From positions 310,001 to 374,000 of the forward strand of contig NZ_SMSK01000005.1 in NCBI RefSeq assembly GCF_004354985.1: a stretch of DNA of 64,000 nt, given 5' to 3'. Positions within the stretch are counted from its first letter, which is position 1, and each line of letters begins with the position of its first letter. The notes beneath the pieces were generated by a model. The model saw only the letters and a list, made by a program, of their open reading frames with translations. It was not told the DNA's origin and made no database searches. Positions 26,637 to 35,785 of the stretch are shown here, in pieces. This DNA is from Segetibacter sp. 3557_3 (GTDB taxonomy: Bacteria > Bacteroidota > Bacteroidia > Chitinophagales > Chitinophagaceae). The position numbers were made by a program, and so were the translations under genes.

Positions 26637-28919
26637 CTCCTGTCCGGGCCATTCCGGCGGATCAACACCAATCAGGTGTTTTACAAAGAAGTCGCGTCGT
26701 TTGTGTTCGCCGTAATCACCACCCATTGAATGCCCCATACCAGGCACCATCAGGAAGTCGTAATGTTTGTTGCTTTTGATAAGCGCATTCATCAATTGCA
26801 TGCTCGACGAAGGATCCACATTATCATCAAGCTCTCCCAGGATAAGCAGCAATTGCCCCTTTAGCTTATGCGCATTGGTTACATTTGAACTGGCTTCGTA
26901 TTGCGGGCCGATCGGGTATCCCATCCAGAGTTCATTCCACCACATCTTGTCCATCCGGTTATCGTGGCAACCGGATGATGATACCGCTACTTTGTAAAAG
27001 TCAGGGTGAAACAACAACGCACCAGCCGAGTTCTGCCCACCTGCCGAATTGCCAAATATGCCAACCCGGCTAAGGTCCATATACGGGTACTTCTTTGCAG
27101 CTGCTTTCATCCATAAGATCCGATCGGGGAAACCGCCGTCTTTCAGGTTCTGGTAACAAACATCATGGAAGGCTTTCGAACGGTTTGACGTGCCCATTCC
27201 ATCGATCTGCACAACGATAAAGCCCAGCTCGACAAGTTGGTGCAGGTCGCCACGCGAATCAGTTGCAAAACTTTTTGGTACAAAGGCGCTTTGCGGACCA
27301 GCATAAATGTATTCGATAACCGGGTATGTCTTGCCAGGATCAAAGTTGGCGGGCCGGATGATCATACCCCAGATATCCGTTTTACCATCCCGTCCTTTGC
27401 TCGTAAATACCTCCGGCATTTTCCAGCCGGTAGCCAGCAATCCCCTGATGTCAGACTTTTCCAGCTCCATGATTACCTTACCGTCGACAGCGCTTTTCAG
27501 TACCGTTACTGCCGGCTGATCAATCCTTGACCAGCTATCCACCAGGTAAGTGTAGTCATCTGAAAACGAAGCAAGGTGATTGCCGTTTTCAGGGGTTAAC
27601 GCTACAAGTCCTTTGCCATCGAACCCCACACGGAAATACTGCACCAGGTAAGGGTCCTGCCCTGCTTCGCGCCCACTTGCAGCAAAAAAAATGGTTCGGT
27701 TTTTCTCATCTACTTTCACCACATTCCGCACCACCCATTCACCATTGGTAACCTGGTTTTTTACCTTTCCCGTCGTGCCATCGTACAGGTACAGGTGGTT
27801 CCAGCCGTCCCGCTCCGACATCCAGATGATTTCTTTTCCATCTTCAACGTCATACCTGAATTTCTTACCGCTGTATTCAAAAAAGGTTTTGCTCTGTTCT
27901 CCAATCAATTCTTTGGGCGATCCGTTGCCGCTTACTTCGATAACCTTAAATACCTGGTGGCCGCGTTGGTTGTATTCAACAGTAAAACCGCGGCTGTCTT
28001 TGCGCCAAACCGGGTTGCTCAGGCTGTACTGGTTTGCAATGAGGGATGGGTCAATAGTGAATTGTTTACGGCTTACCACATCAAAAAGCACCGGTTGTTT
28101 TTGTGGTAAAGCATCGCCAGGTTTCAGGTAGTTGCGCGTATGTAACTTAGGTTGAAACTGGTCCGCGGGCGACGACTCAATCAGGTACACGAGATGTGGC
28201 TTATTTGGACGGACCCTATTAACGGCAAGCTTTTTTGAGTCGGGCGACCAGGCGATATAGGCCGCATAATATTCCCCTTCAGAACCGTCGAAGCTAAGCG
28301 GGTACTCCTCTTTTTTATCGGCCGACTGTACATAAACGTTGTAATTTTTTATGTAAGCCGACCACTTGCCATCCGGTGACTTGATGGGACGGCTACTCAT
28401 ATCGTCCTGGCCATCGCCCCAATACCTTGCGGCTACCTGGCTCACCGGCACCTTGCTCTTCTCGGTGAGTTTTGCTGTTGCCGGCTCGTAACGCCAAACG
28501 ATATCACCCGATGTAAATTCAATAGCGTTACCACCATCGGTATAGGTAATGTTCAAAAACGGAAGTGCATAAGGGTCTACCTTTTTACTTGTAGCAGTAG
28601 TCAGGGCCGCTGCGAGTTTCGCCTGGTCAAAAGCAGGCTGGCGGCTGTGTTTAACGGCGTCAACCAGCATATATTCTTTTCCCCGTGGTGTTTGGGTAAG
28701 GTACCAGAACCGTGGTTCTTTTTCCATCCACTGAAAGCGGTCGGGCGCGTACAAAATTTTATCCTTTACCTGCTCCTTGATGTAATCAGCACGCGCGTAG
28801 TCGGCCTGGGTACCCTGAGCCATGTTCGGGAGCGGACATGTGAGGCAAATCGCTGCGACGCATGCTACTGAAGCAGCCATCTGGCGTAGCATGGAAAAAG
28901 ATTGCACGAGTATTTTCAT
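26619..28919 (-). CDS. S9 family serine peptidase (prolyl oligopeptidase/DPP-IV-like)
   Basis: 766 aa from ATG 28919, which opens an export signal (MKILVQSF...[11 protein letters not shown]); the frame runs on to 28973 without a better start. Residues ~100-480 form a beta-propeller of the DPP_IV_N type ([46 protein letters not shown]). The C-terminal hydrolase domain has the nucleophile in [12 protein letters not shown] near 625, the Asp in [11 protein letters not shown] near 696 and the His in [13 protein letters not shown] near 728. The elbow reads GNSAGG, whereas classical DPP-IV has GWSYGG, and no propeller Glu-Glu motif is evident. Exo-dipeptidase activity is therefore uncertain and the specificity open. 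It is likely periplasmic or surface-attached. Its stop codon lies inside a short repeat. Confidence 0.9.
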   Translation of the reverse strand: MKILVQSFSMLRQMAASVACVAAICLTCPLPNMAQGTQADYARADYIKEQVKDKILYAPDRFQWMEKEPRFWYLTQTPRGKEYMLVDAVKHSRQPAFDQAKLAAALTTATSKKVDPYALPFLNITYTDGGNAIEFTSGDIVWRYEPATAKLTEKSKVPVSQVAARYWGDGQDDMSSRPIKSPDGKWSAYIKNYNVYVQSADKKEEYPLSFDGSEGEYYAAYIAWSPDSKKLAVNRVRPNKPHLVYLIESSPADQFQPKLHTRNYLKPGDALPQKQPVLFDVVSRKQFTIDPSLIANQYSLSNPVWRKDSRGFTVEYNQRGHQVFKVIEVSGNGSPKELIGEQSKTFFEYSGKKFRYDVEDGKEIIWMSERDGWNHLYLYDGTTGKVKNQVTNGEWVVRNVVKVDEKNRTIFFAASGREAGQDPYLVQYFRVGFDGKGLVALTPENGNHLASFSDDYTYLVDSWSRIDQPAVTVLKSAVDGKVIMELEKSDIRGLLATGWKMPEVFTSKGRDGKTDIWGMIIRPANFDPGKTYPVIEYIYAGPQSAFVPKSFATDSRGDLHQLVELGFIVVQIDGMGTSNRSKAFHDVCYQNLKDGGFPDRILWMKAAAKKYPYMDLSRVGIFGNSAGGQNSAGALLFHPDFYKVAVSSSGCHDNRMDKMWWNELWMGYPIGPQYEASSNVTNAHKLKGQLLLILGELDDNVDPSSSMQLMNALIKSNKHYDFLMVPGMGHSMGGDYGEHKRRDFFVKHLIGVDPPEWPGQERISQK

Positions 28920-28984
28920 TTGAATAGGTGTATGTAGTAGCGTGGGGTAATAACTCAAACAGCAATTTAGCAATTACCCGGCGA

Positions 28985-29230
28985 GCAGCATTTGCAATTC
29001 TTCACCGGGATGCGGATGAAATTAACGAATACGGATTGCGGATTGGCGGATTGCGGATGGGCGGATGAATGGAACACGGATGAAGGGGATTGAACGGATT
29101 TATAGGCGTATTGCGGATTGCGGATTGGCGAGTTGAATGGAACACGGATGAAGGGGATTGAACGGATTGCGGATGGGCGGATTGCGGATTGCGAATTGGC
29201 GGATTGCGGATTGTTGGATGGATAGATGTT
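28985..29230 (-). repeat. GCAATCC/GCCAATCC array (5' side of S9 peptidase gene)
   Basis: The plus strand reads GGATTGC and GGATTGGC alternating (7 and 8 nt), with GGATGGGC variants. A 34-nt block beginning GAATGGAACACGG recurs at 29067 and 29135 (68-nt offset). In the sense of the S9 gene the C-rich strand leads. Frames through it are artefacts. The rest of 28920-29473 has no gene. Confidence 0.85.
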
Positions 29231-29340
29231 AAACGGAACAGGGATGACGGATCGCAGATCAGGTAATGGATCCAAATAGCAAACAGGTCTTGAGATCACA
29301 ATTCGTACACTGGTTGTTAAGAGCATTCTCTTTCCTTATT

Positions 29341-29456
29341 ACCCAATACCTCAATACCCAATACCTCAATACCTTATTACCTAATACCTTAATACCTTAT
29401 TACCTCAGTACCCAACACCTCAATACCCAATACCTCAATACCCAATCCCAAAATAC
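29341..29456 (-). repeat. GGTATTG array (3' side of PH-like membrane protein gene)
   Basis: The plus strand shows about fifteen AATACC-type units (AATACCTC, AATACCC, TTATTACC). Relative to the small membrane protein that ends at 29474, the sense strand reads GGTATTGAG, the flipped orientation of the arrays preceding the GH88/GH105 and amidohydrolase genes. Confidence 0.88.
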
Positions 29457-29473
29457 CGTGTGCCCTATTCCTG

Positions 29474-29953
29474 CTACAGTTGCCTGATGAATTCCTCTGG
29501 TTGATCCGGTGTTAGTATGATCTTCTTCTGGTTCCCGGCAATAATCATTACTGCCCGGTCGCAACGTGTTGCATACCATATCATTGCTCCAATACCGGTG
29601 TGGTAAAATTTACCGTAATACCCAAATAAGCCCCCAACTCCAAACGTACGGATGGAATATTTCAAACGGCCGTTTTCCAGCAATTCACACGACTGGATCG
29701 TGTCTATTTCAATTGCGACCCTGCCTGCAGGCCGATGTATAATCACCTGCCCATTTGATATTTCGTAGTTGACCGGGTGGTACAAATACGAAAACAGGTA
29801 TACCAGGGCAACGATAAACGCCGGCATAAAAAGTACTATAGTGCCCTTAACGATAAATGCCCCTAAACCAATCACTATCAAAATTAAAAATCCAATCGTT
29901 ATCGTCGTTGTAACCGTTCTGACAAGCCTGTCTGGTGTTGCCTTAAAAATCAT
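29474..29953 (-). CDS. Small membrane protein with bacterial PH-like domain
   Basis: 159 aa. Residues ~14-60 form two adjacent hydrophobic helices (ITIGFLILIVIGLGAFIV and TIVLFMPAFIVALVYLF). The soluble part carries a beta-rich segment (YEISNGQVIIHRPAGRVAIEIDTIQSCELL) that looks like the bacterial PH (bPH/DUF304-like) fold, ending in a typical KKIILTPDQPEEFI helix approach. Function is unknown; such proteins are membrane-anchored, with the PH-like domain probably cytoplasmic. It appears monocistronic. Confidence 0.65.
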   Translation of the reverse strand: MIFKATPDRLVRTVTTTITIGFLILIVIGLGAFIVKGTIVLFMPAFIVALVYLFSYLYHPVNYEISNGQVIIHRPAGRVAIEIDTIQSCELLENGRLKYSIRTFGVGGLFGYYGKFYHTGIGAMIWYATRCDRAVMIIAGNQKKIILTPDQPEEFIRQL

Positions 29954-30137
29954 CTTATGTGTCGTTATCCTGCCCTTTAAAAACCTAATGCATAGGGATT
30001 GTTCCCGCCGATGAAATTAATAAAGAAACTGTAACACCCGCCTGGGTACCCCCTCCATTTCACTTTTTATGTAGCCTCTTTCTCGCATCAGCAATGCAGT
30101 TATTTAGAAAGTTTATTCCCGTTATTTAACCGGAGAT

Positions 30138-30166
30138 AAAAAAAGGCCGTCCCAAAAGAGACAGCC
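30138..30166 (-). terminator. Rho-independent terminator of the minus-strand SusCD operon
   Basis: On the minus strand GGCTGTCTC (30166-30158), loop TTTT and GGGACGGCC (30153-30145) form a 9-bp stem with two G-U pairs, followed by seven T (30144-30138). It lies 29 nt after the SusD stop. Confidence 0.85.
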
Positions 30167-30194
30167 CGTTTACTAATAACACAACCCAAAAGTT

Positions 30195-31781
30195 TTAATA
30201 ACCCGGATTTTGTTTCAGGTTAGGATTCTTAATGATTTCATTTTCATGGATAGGAAATAATTGGCGTGTTGCAGCAGCAGGCCGGTGATTGAACCAGATC
30301 TTGGTACTGAAAACACCAAAGCGGATAATATCCTGCCGACGACGGCCCTCCGCTGCAAACTCCCAGCCCAGTTCATCCAGGAAGCGTCCAAATGGTATGT
30401 CTGCCCCACCTTGTAATTCTGAAATGCTGCCATTGGTGTTGTAATAACCGTACTGGTAGGAACTTCCCATTTGTAACTGGGCACCCGTAACCTTAGCTTT
30501 TGCACTATTGTTACGGAACGCCCTTTCCCTCACCTGTGATACGATGTCAGCAGCTTCATCCGCCTTACCTGTTCTTAGCAGCGACTCCGCCTTCATCATC
30601 AGCACATCTGCATAACGAACCAAAGGATAATCCACACTCAACGCAGCCCTTGCACCTTGTTTGATTTCATATTTAGCCATACGATAACCCTGGTCACTTC
30701 CCGACAAGGCGATACCATTAAGGTGCTTGGTATAGTTAATGGCGACTGCCCCAGTCGTGGCATTTATTTGTGGGCCCCAGATCCAGGTGTCTTTTAAACG
30801 ACTGTCATCAGGATCATAGGTGTTTATAAACTGGGGTACTGCTGCACTTCCACCCCAGGGTTGGGCCGACATACTAAACACGGCCTGCTGAACGGGATCG
30901 AGTGACTTCATGTGCATATTGAATTCGGTTGCCAAAATTTCGTCGTACGGTACCGCAAGTATCAGCTCTTTTGAATTCTGGTTTTCTGTTCTGAAAGGCG
31001 ATTTATAATCCGGCTCAAGTATGTATCTCCCAGGCGCAGCGGCGATAATGTCGTTACACTCTGCTATACATTTGTCCCACTGTGGTGTACCGGTGTATAC
31101 CCCGGCATTAAGGTAAACCTTCGCAAGAATTCCTTTAGCCGCCCACCTGTTGAACCTTCCATAAGTCAGCTTGTCTGCTTTGTCACTTAACAGGGGAATG
31201 TTATCTGTAAATTCTTTTACTACAAAGTCGTATACCTGCTGCCGGGTACTTTGTTTTGGCAGGCTCACGTCTTGATAATCTGTAACAATTGGAACATTTC
31301 CATGATTATCAAGCAACATATAGTAGTAATACGCCCTGGCTGCTTTCATTTCAGCCACCAGGTTCTCTTTACCAGTCGACACAGGAATTGCACCTGACTC
31401 GATCTGGAAAATCAACCTGTTTGCCAGGTTAATGCCACGATAGCTCGCTGCCCACAGGTTATTGGGCTGGCTTTGAACCGGGTTCCACTTGTGCTCATGC
31501 ATACGCTGGTAGGTACCACCATCGAACCAGCCATTCGGACGAACCGGGGTCACAATAATGTCGGCCGATTCCTCTTGCAGGTCAAAGTTGCCATGCCATG
31601 ATGCATGCATTGGCCTCAGGTTGGTATAAACGGGTGCAATAAGTGAAGGGATGTCCTTTTCAGTAGGCACAAACTGGTCCGCCGGAATACGATCGTAGAT
31701 GGTTTCATCCAGCTTTGTGCAACCGCCAAATACAACAACAAGAACGGAAAGTGCAGTGATAGATAATATATTCTTTTTCAT
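30195..31781 (-). CDS. SusD/RagB-type nutrient-binding lipoprotein (third)
   Basis: 528 aa from ATG 31781, which gives lipobox VFGGC at the right distance; the upstream part of the frame overlaps the SusC end and is not needed. SusD features are KLDETIYDRIPADQFVPTE, AARAYYYYMLLDNHGNVPIV, PLVRYADVLMMKAESLLRTG near residue 405 and ELGWEFAAEGRRRQDIIRFG near 480, ending NPNLKQNPGY as in many SusD proteins. It pairs with the SusC whose stop is 10 nt before this start. No hydrolase lies in the same operon, so the ligand cannot be called. Confidence 0.94.
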   Translation of the reverse strand: MKKNILSITALSVLVVVFGGCTKLDETIYDRIPADQFVPTEKDIPSLIAPVYTNLRPMHASWHGNFDLQEESADIIVTPVRPNGWFDGGTYQRMHEHKWNPVQSQPNNLWAASYRGINLANRLIFQIESGAIPVSTGKENLVAEMKAARAYYYYMLLDNHGNVPIVTDYQDVSLPKQSTRQQVYDFVVKEFTDNIPLLSDKADKLTYGRFNRWAAKGILAKVYLNAGVYTGTPQWDKCIAECNDIIAAAPGRYILEPDYKSPFRTENQNSKELILAVPYDEILATEFNMHMKSLDPVQQAVFSMSAQPWGGSAAVPQFINTYDPDDSRLKDTWIWGPQINATTGAVAINYTKHLNGIALSGSDQGYRMAKYEIKQGARAALSVDYPLVRYADVLMMKAESLLRTGKADEAADIVSQVRERAFRNNSAKAKVTGAQLQMGSSYQYGYYNTNGSISELQGGADIPFGRFLDELGWEFAAEGRRRQDIIRFGVFSTKIWFNHRPAAATRQLFPIHENEIIKNPNLKQNPGY

Positions 31782-31791
31782 ATGGGAAAAC

Positions 31792-34700
31792 TTAGAAGTT
31801 AATGTTGGTTCCAAAAGTGAATGTACGGGTAGTTGGATATTTATCCCTTTCATCCAATCCAGGTGAAAGGCCAACCCGGTTTACTTCAGGATCTACGCCT
31901 TTGTAACCAGTAAACGTATAAAGATTTAAACCCGCAACGTAAACCCTTGCACCCTTAAACAATTTACTGTTTTTTACATTAAAAGTATAGCCAAGACTAA
32001 CGTTATCCAGTTTTACGTGATCACCCTGTTCCATGTAGTAAGACACATAGGCTAGATCAGCATAGATTGGCGTTTTACCATAAACGGGATCAAACGCGGT
32101 TTTCAGCATATTATACTGGTTGATTTTTGGGTTTTCATAAAACATCCTTTGGAAGTTCATGATCTGGTAACCCAGTGCGCCCCTGAGATTGATGTTCAAA
32201 TCCCACTTCCTGTAAGTGAAGGTATTGTTCATACCCACAATGTATTTGGGAACACCATTCCCAAGGATTTGTTTGTCTGAAGGGGTAGAGTTTCTGAGCG
32301 ACTTCGGTTTGCCATCAGAACCTTCGATGATCCAGGTGGAGTCTGCTGCAATATCGATCGTTTTATACCCAAAGAAACTACCGATTGGCTCCCCGATATA
32401 ATTGCGGTGTGTGCTTTCCTGAATTGGTTCACCTGTACCACCGGCAGTAAAGAAGGTAAGCACGCTTGAACCCGGAGGTCCGGTTAAGGAAACCAGTTTG
32501 TTGCTGTTGGCAGCAAACGTGAGTGTAGTGTGCCAATTGAAATCTTTCGATTTAACCGGGTTGATATTGAGCAACACCTCAAGGCCTTTGTTGCTCATTG
32601 TACCAGCGTTCCACCAGATGGTAGGGAACAAGTACGGCGGCACGGGCACGCTGAATTGGTAGAGCATGTCCTTTGTATCTCTGCGGTAATAATCTACGCT
32701 ACCACTGATCCTATTCTTAAGCACGGAGAAATCAACACCAAAGTTCCACTCCAGCTTTTTCTCCCAGCGAAGTTCGGGGTTGGGGTTGCTGCCAGGCTGA
32801 ATGGACTGGATGAAAATACCGTTGTATAACATCCTCCCTCCAAGATTGTAAAGGTCGGGCGAGAGGTAAGAACTATTGGGTATCGTACCGGTAATACCGT
32901 ATCCAACACGCAGTTTCAGGTCGTTAACGAAATCTACATTTTTCATGAAGTCTTCGCGGTTTATTCTCCAACCCGCAGAAATGGCCGGGAACTGACCCCA
33001 TTTGTGGTTTTTACCAAACTTCGATGAACCCTCATGGCGCATACTCGCCATCAGCATATATTTCTCTTTGAACGAATAGTTTACCCGGCCAAAGAAACCG
33101 ATCAACTTCCAGTCTTCTTTGTCGCTGTTCATACCAATACTGCCATAAGGGGCATTGGTGTTCAGGTAAGCAAGCGCGTCACCTGATTCAAGCCTGTTCC
33201 ATCCGAAGAGGTCTGAAGTGAAATTTGAGTTGTTTGCACTAAAGCCCTCGTCAACGGAATACTGGTAACTGTAACCACCCAATACAGAAAAGCGGTGGTC
33301 GTTCATGGTCCGGCTGTAATCCGTAGTAAATTCAAGCAGCTGGTCGCGGCTTAAACTCGCTGACCTGGATGCGGTACCAGGCCTGTTTGCATCAACTGAA
33401 GTACGGTGGTTAAACGTTTCGTAATACCCGGTCAGGCCATTGTTTTTTACATCGGAGACAAGGAGTTTGAAATTGAGGTCTTTTAGCGGCGTGAAGGTAA
33501 CACTACCGTTTAAACGCATTTCCGAGCCCTTGTTTTCAGATTCAGTTTCCTCAATCCGCCTTAGAGGGTTGTCGTACATATAAACACTTCTTTCGTACCA
33601 TGCGCCGGTTGGTGTTTTGATCGGCTCTGTTGGGTTCCGGATCAGGGCCTGCCTGTAGGTATTGTTATAACTCAGGTCGAAAGCTTTTCTTGAACGGTTT
33701 ATGGCGTTGAAATTAAACTTGAGCTTATTGTCGAACATCGCATGATTAATGTCGAGCCGGCCGACCACCTGGCTGTTATCAGACCTTAAGAAAATGCCCT
33801 GCCAGGTACGATAGTTTAATGATGCCGTATAACTGGTTTGGGCATTTCCGCCTTGCAGGGTTAGGTTATGCGTGTGGCTGATTGGCGTACGTGTAATTTC
33901 ATCAAACCAGTCGGTGGTTGCACCAAATTCGTCGTTTGTACCGGATAGGTTTGAATAGCCGGGCGCATTGGGATTGATATTCTGGTTAAAACCCCTGACG
34001 CCTTCGCTGATCAGCCTGCGGTAATCGTCGGCATTTAAAAACTCCATTTTCCTGGCAATCTGCTGAACACTCACGTACCCTGTATAGTTCATCGTGGCGG
34101 GGCGATTTCCACCCCTCCGCTTTTTAGTCGTAATCAGGATAACACCATTGGTACCACGTGTACCATAAATAGCAGCTGCCGAACCGTCTTTAAGCACATC
34201 AATTGACTCGATGTCTTCAGGCGGTACGGTATTTAAACCTCCCGGCACACCGTCGATCAGGATTAGTGGTGTAGAGGAACCATTGATACTGTTTGCACCG
34301 CGTAAAGAGATCTGGGTATTGGCATTGGGATTACCACTGGTTGTAGCCACCGAAATACCCGCAACCTTTCCCTGGATCAACTGGGCAGCATCCCTGGCAA
34401 AACCCTGGGTAAAATCCTCCGCCTTAACACTGGCGACGGCACTGGTTACTTCTCCCCTTTTTTGGGTTCCATAACCAACCACCACCACTTCATCCAGGTT
34501 CGCAGGACCCGACTTGAGGCTGATCTCAACCGATGTTTTGCCGGAGACATCTACTTCCATGGTAGACATACCTACATAACTGACTTCGAGTGAGCGGGTT
34601 TGTGCGGGCAAACTAATGGAGAACTTACCAGCTGCATCTGATGTGGTGGCAATTGTAGATCCTTTACCATTGATGGTTGCCCCGCTAAGCGGCTCACCGG

Positions 34701-34800
34701 CAGCGTTTCTGACAACCCCCGTAATCGTTTTGTTTTGCGCACTTAGGTGCTGAAGTGAGAGAAAGAGGAAAGCAAGCAATAATGTAAGAACTTTATTCAT
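31792..34800 (-). CDS. SusC/RagA-type TonB-dependent outer-membrane transporter (third)
   Basis: 1002 aa from ATG 34800, chosen because the signal peptide MNKVLTLLLAF...HLSAQ begins there; an in-frame ATG seven codons upstream is also possible. The canonical order is complete: carboxypeptidase-like domain (ITGVVRNAAGEPLSGATI), TonB box DEVVVVGYGTQKRG near residue 107, plug with SLRGANSINGSSTPLILIDGVPGG, the motif IDVLKDGSAAAIYGTRGTNG and a barrel ending TFTFGTNINF. It is a standard SusC, unlike the two more divergent copies in the Fas1 locus. It is the first gene of a two-gene operon with SusD. A GACTTTT repeat lies ~110 nt upstream in the sense orientation. Confidence 0.95.
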   Translation of the reverse strand: MNKVLTLLLAFLFLSLQHLSAQNKTITGVVRNAAGEPLSGATINGKGSTIATTSDAAGKFSISLPAQTRSLEVSYVGMSTMEVDVSGKTSVEISLKSGPANLDEVVVVGYGTQKRGEVTSAVASVKAEDFTQGFARDAAQLIQGKVAGISVATTSGNPNANTQISLRGANSINGSSTPLILIDGVPGGLNTVPPEDIESIDVLKDGSAAAIYGTRGTNGVILITTKKRRGGNRPATMNYTGYVSVQQIARKMEFLNADDYRRLISEGVRGFNQNINPNAPGYSNLSGTNDEFGATTDWFDEITRTPISHTHNLTLQGGNAQTSYTASLNYRTWQGIFLRSDNSQVVGRLDINHAMFDNKLKFNFNAINRSRKAFDLSYNNTYRQALIRNPTEPIKTPTGAWYERSVYMYDNPLRRIEETESENKGSEMRLNGSVTFTPLKDLNFKLLVSDVKNNGLTGYYETFNHRTSVDANRPGTASRSASLSRDQLLEFTTDYSRTMNDHRFSVLGGYSYQYSVDEGFSANNSNFTSDLFGWNRLESGDALAYLNTNAPYGSIGMNSDKEDWKLIGFFGRVNYSFKEKYMLMASMRHEGSSKFGKNHKWGQFPAISAGWRINREDFMKNVDFVNDLKLRVGYGITGTIPNSSYLSPDLYNLGGRMLYNGIFIQSIQPGSNPNPELRWEKKLEWNFGVDFSVLKNRISGSVDYYRRDTKDMLYQFSVPVPPYLFPTIWWNAGTMSNKGLEVLLNINPVKSKDFNWHTTLTFAANSNKLVSLTGPPGSSVLTFFTAGGTGEPIQESTHRNYIGEPIGSFFGYKTIDIAADSTWIIEGSDGKPKSLRNSTPSDKQILGNGVPKYIVGMNNTFTYRKWDLNINLRGALGYQIMNFQRMFYENPKINQYNMLKTAFDPVYGKTPIYADLAYVSYYMEQGDHVKLDNVSLGYTFNVKNSKLFKGARVYVAGLNLYTFTGYKGVDPEVNRVGLSPGLDERDKYPTTRTFTFGTNINF

Positions 34801-34907
34801 ACCTGTGTTTTTAGTAAACAATTTTCGTTAGTCAGCTAAAATTACCACCAAATGAATCTGTAGTGCCCAACGATATTAGCATGATGTAAGCAAATTTTAA
34901 CCAGTGA

Positions 34908-34942
34908 TGAAAAGTCAAAAGTCAAAAGTCAAAAGTCAAAAC
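34908..34942 (-). repeat. GACTTTT heptad repeat (5' side of SusC gene)
   Basis: AAAAGTC is repeated four times with exact 7-nt spacing on the plus strand; in the SusC sense it reads GACTTTT. The same unit in the same sense orientation precedes the amidohydrolase gene (39452-39490). Confidence 0.9.
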
Positions 34943-35738
34943 CTCCTCAGGAGAGTCGTACCCATTTTTCAGCGTGTGATCAGGCATTCAACCGGTATCA
35001 GATTTACGATATATCCCTGACTGTACTTAATGTTTCAACAAAAAGAGTTGATACCCACCTACCGATCAACCTACCGGCATGCTTACCTGGCACAGTTAAT
35101 ACCAAGCGACTCAACTAACCAGGTTATCAAGCTTTCCGATACGTCCTACAACCCGTCAATACCGCTTTAACTAGATTGTCAACCAAATCAACTTTCTTCT
35201 GATACCTAAATGCCGAATACCTCAATACCCTACTACCAATCTCCGCCGATGCTATGAAAACAGCTTTTGAACGGAGCGTCGCAACCGGAGCTGCCCGGTG
35301 GCTGAATGCTGGCGACCAAAAAAATGAAAGATGTAAAATGTAAAAGTAGAAAATTGAGTTCGACCTTTATTCCTATGTACAGTCATGAATCGTGCAGCAT
35401 TCAAGGGAACATTAACGTTCACCTCACCGGGCCATCAATACTTAGTCTGCCTTTAGTTATGCCGATAACCACTTACGTCTCACATCTCATCTCTCATAAC
35501 TCATTACTATTTGCTAATGTCATCACTGTCCAGATATCTTATCCGTCTTCCTTCTAATCATCCCTCCTTGCTTAAAATCAGCTAAGTATCAGTGAAGAAT
35601 TGAAAACTGACTTGCGCAAGGGCATCGTAGTTTTAGTGTTTTACAATTATAGAACGACGGTAAAAAAAGCAGTACTTACACAAACGCGATTGCCGATAAA
35701 CAAAGTTGGAAGAACAGCAGCAGTCGAGCAGACGATCT

Positions 35739-35746
35739 TACATTTG
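35739..35746 (+). promoter_or_regulatory. Possible Bacteroidota -7 promoter box for the propeller-protein gene
   Basis: TACATTTG matches the TAnnTTTG -7 consensus of Bacteroidota sigma factor and lies 40 nt before ATG 35786. No well-spaced TTG -33 box is evident (nearest at 35706-35708, too far). If real, it supports the ATG 35786 start over the earlier one at 35600. Confidence 0.35.
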
Positions 35747-35785
35747 TTTTGTACCAGCGCAATTTTTACATACAACAACATCAAT

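Larger units (their letters stand above)
34801..35785. other. Divergent intergenic region with several short repeat tracts
   Basis: 985 bases between the divergent SusC and propeller-protein genes. It holds AAAAGTC x4 at 34913-34942, an AATACC pair at 35217-35233, an AAAATGT tract at 35322-35350, a CTCATCT/CTCATAA tract at 35476-35510 and, at 35266-35300, a GC-rich patch (GAACGGAGCGTCGC) similar to one at 44826-44841. No gene is supported. Promoters for both genes must lie here. Confidence 0.6.
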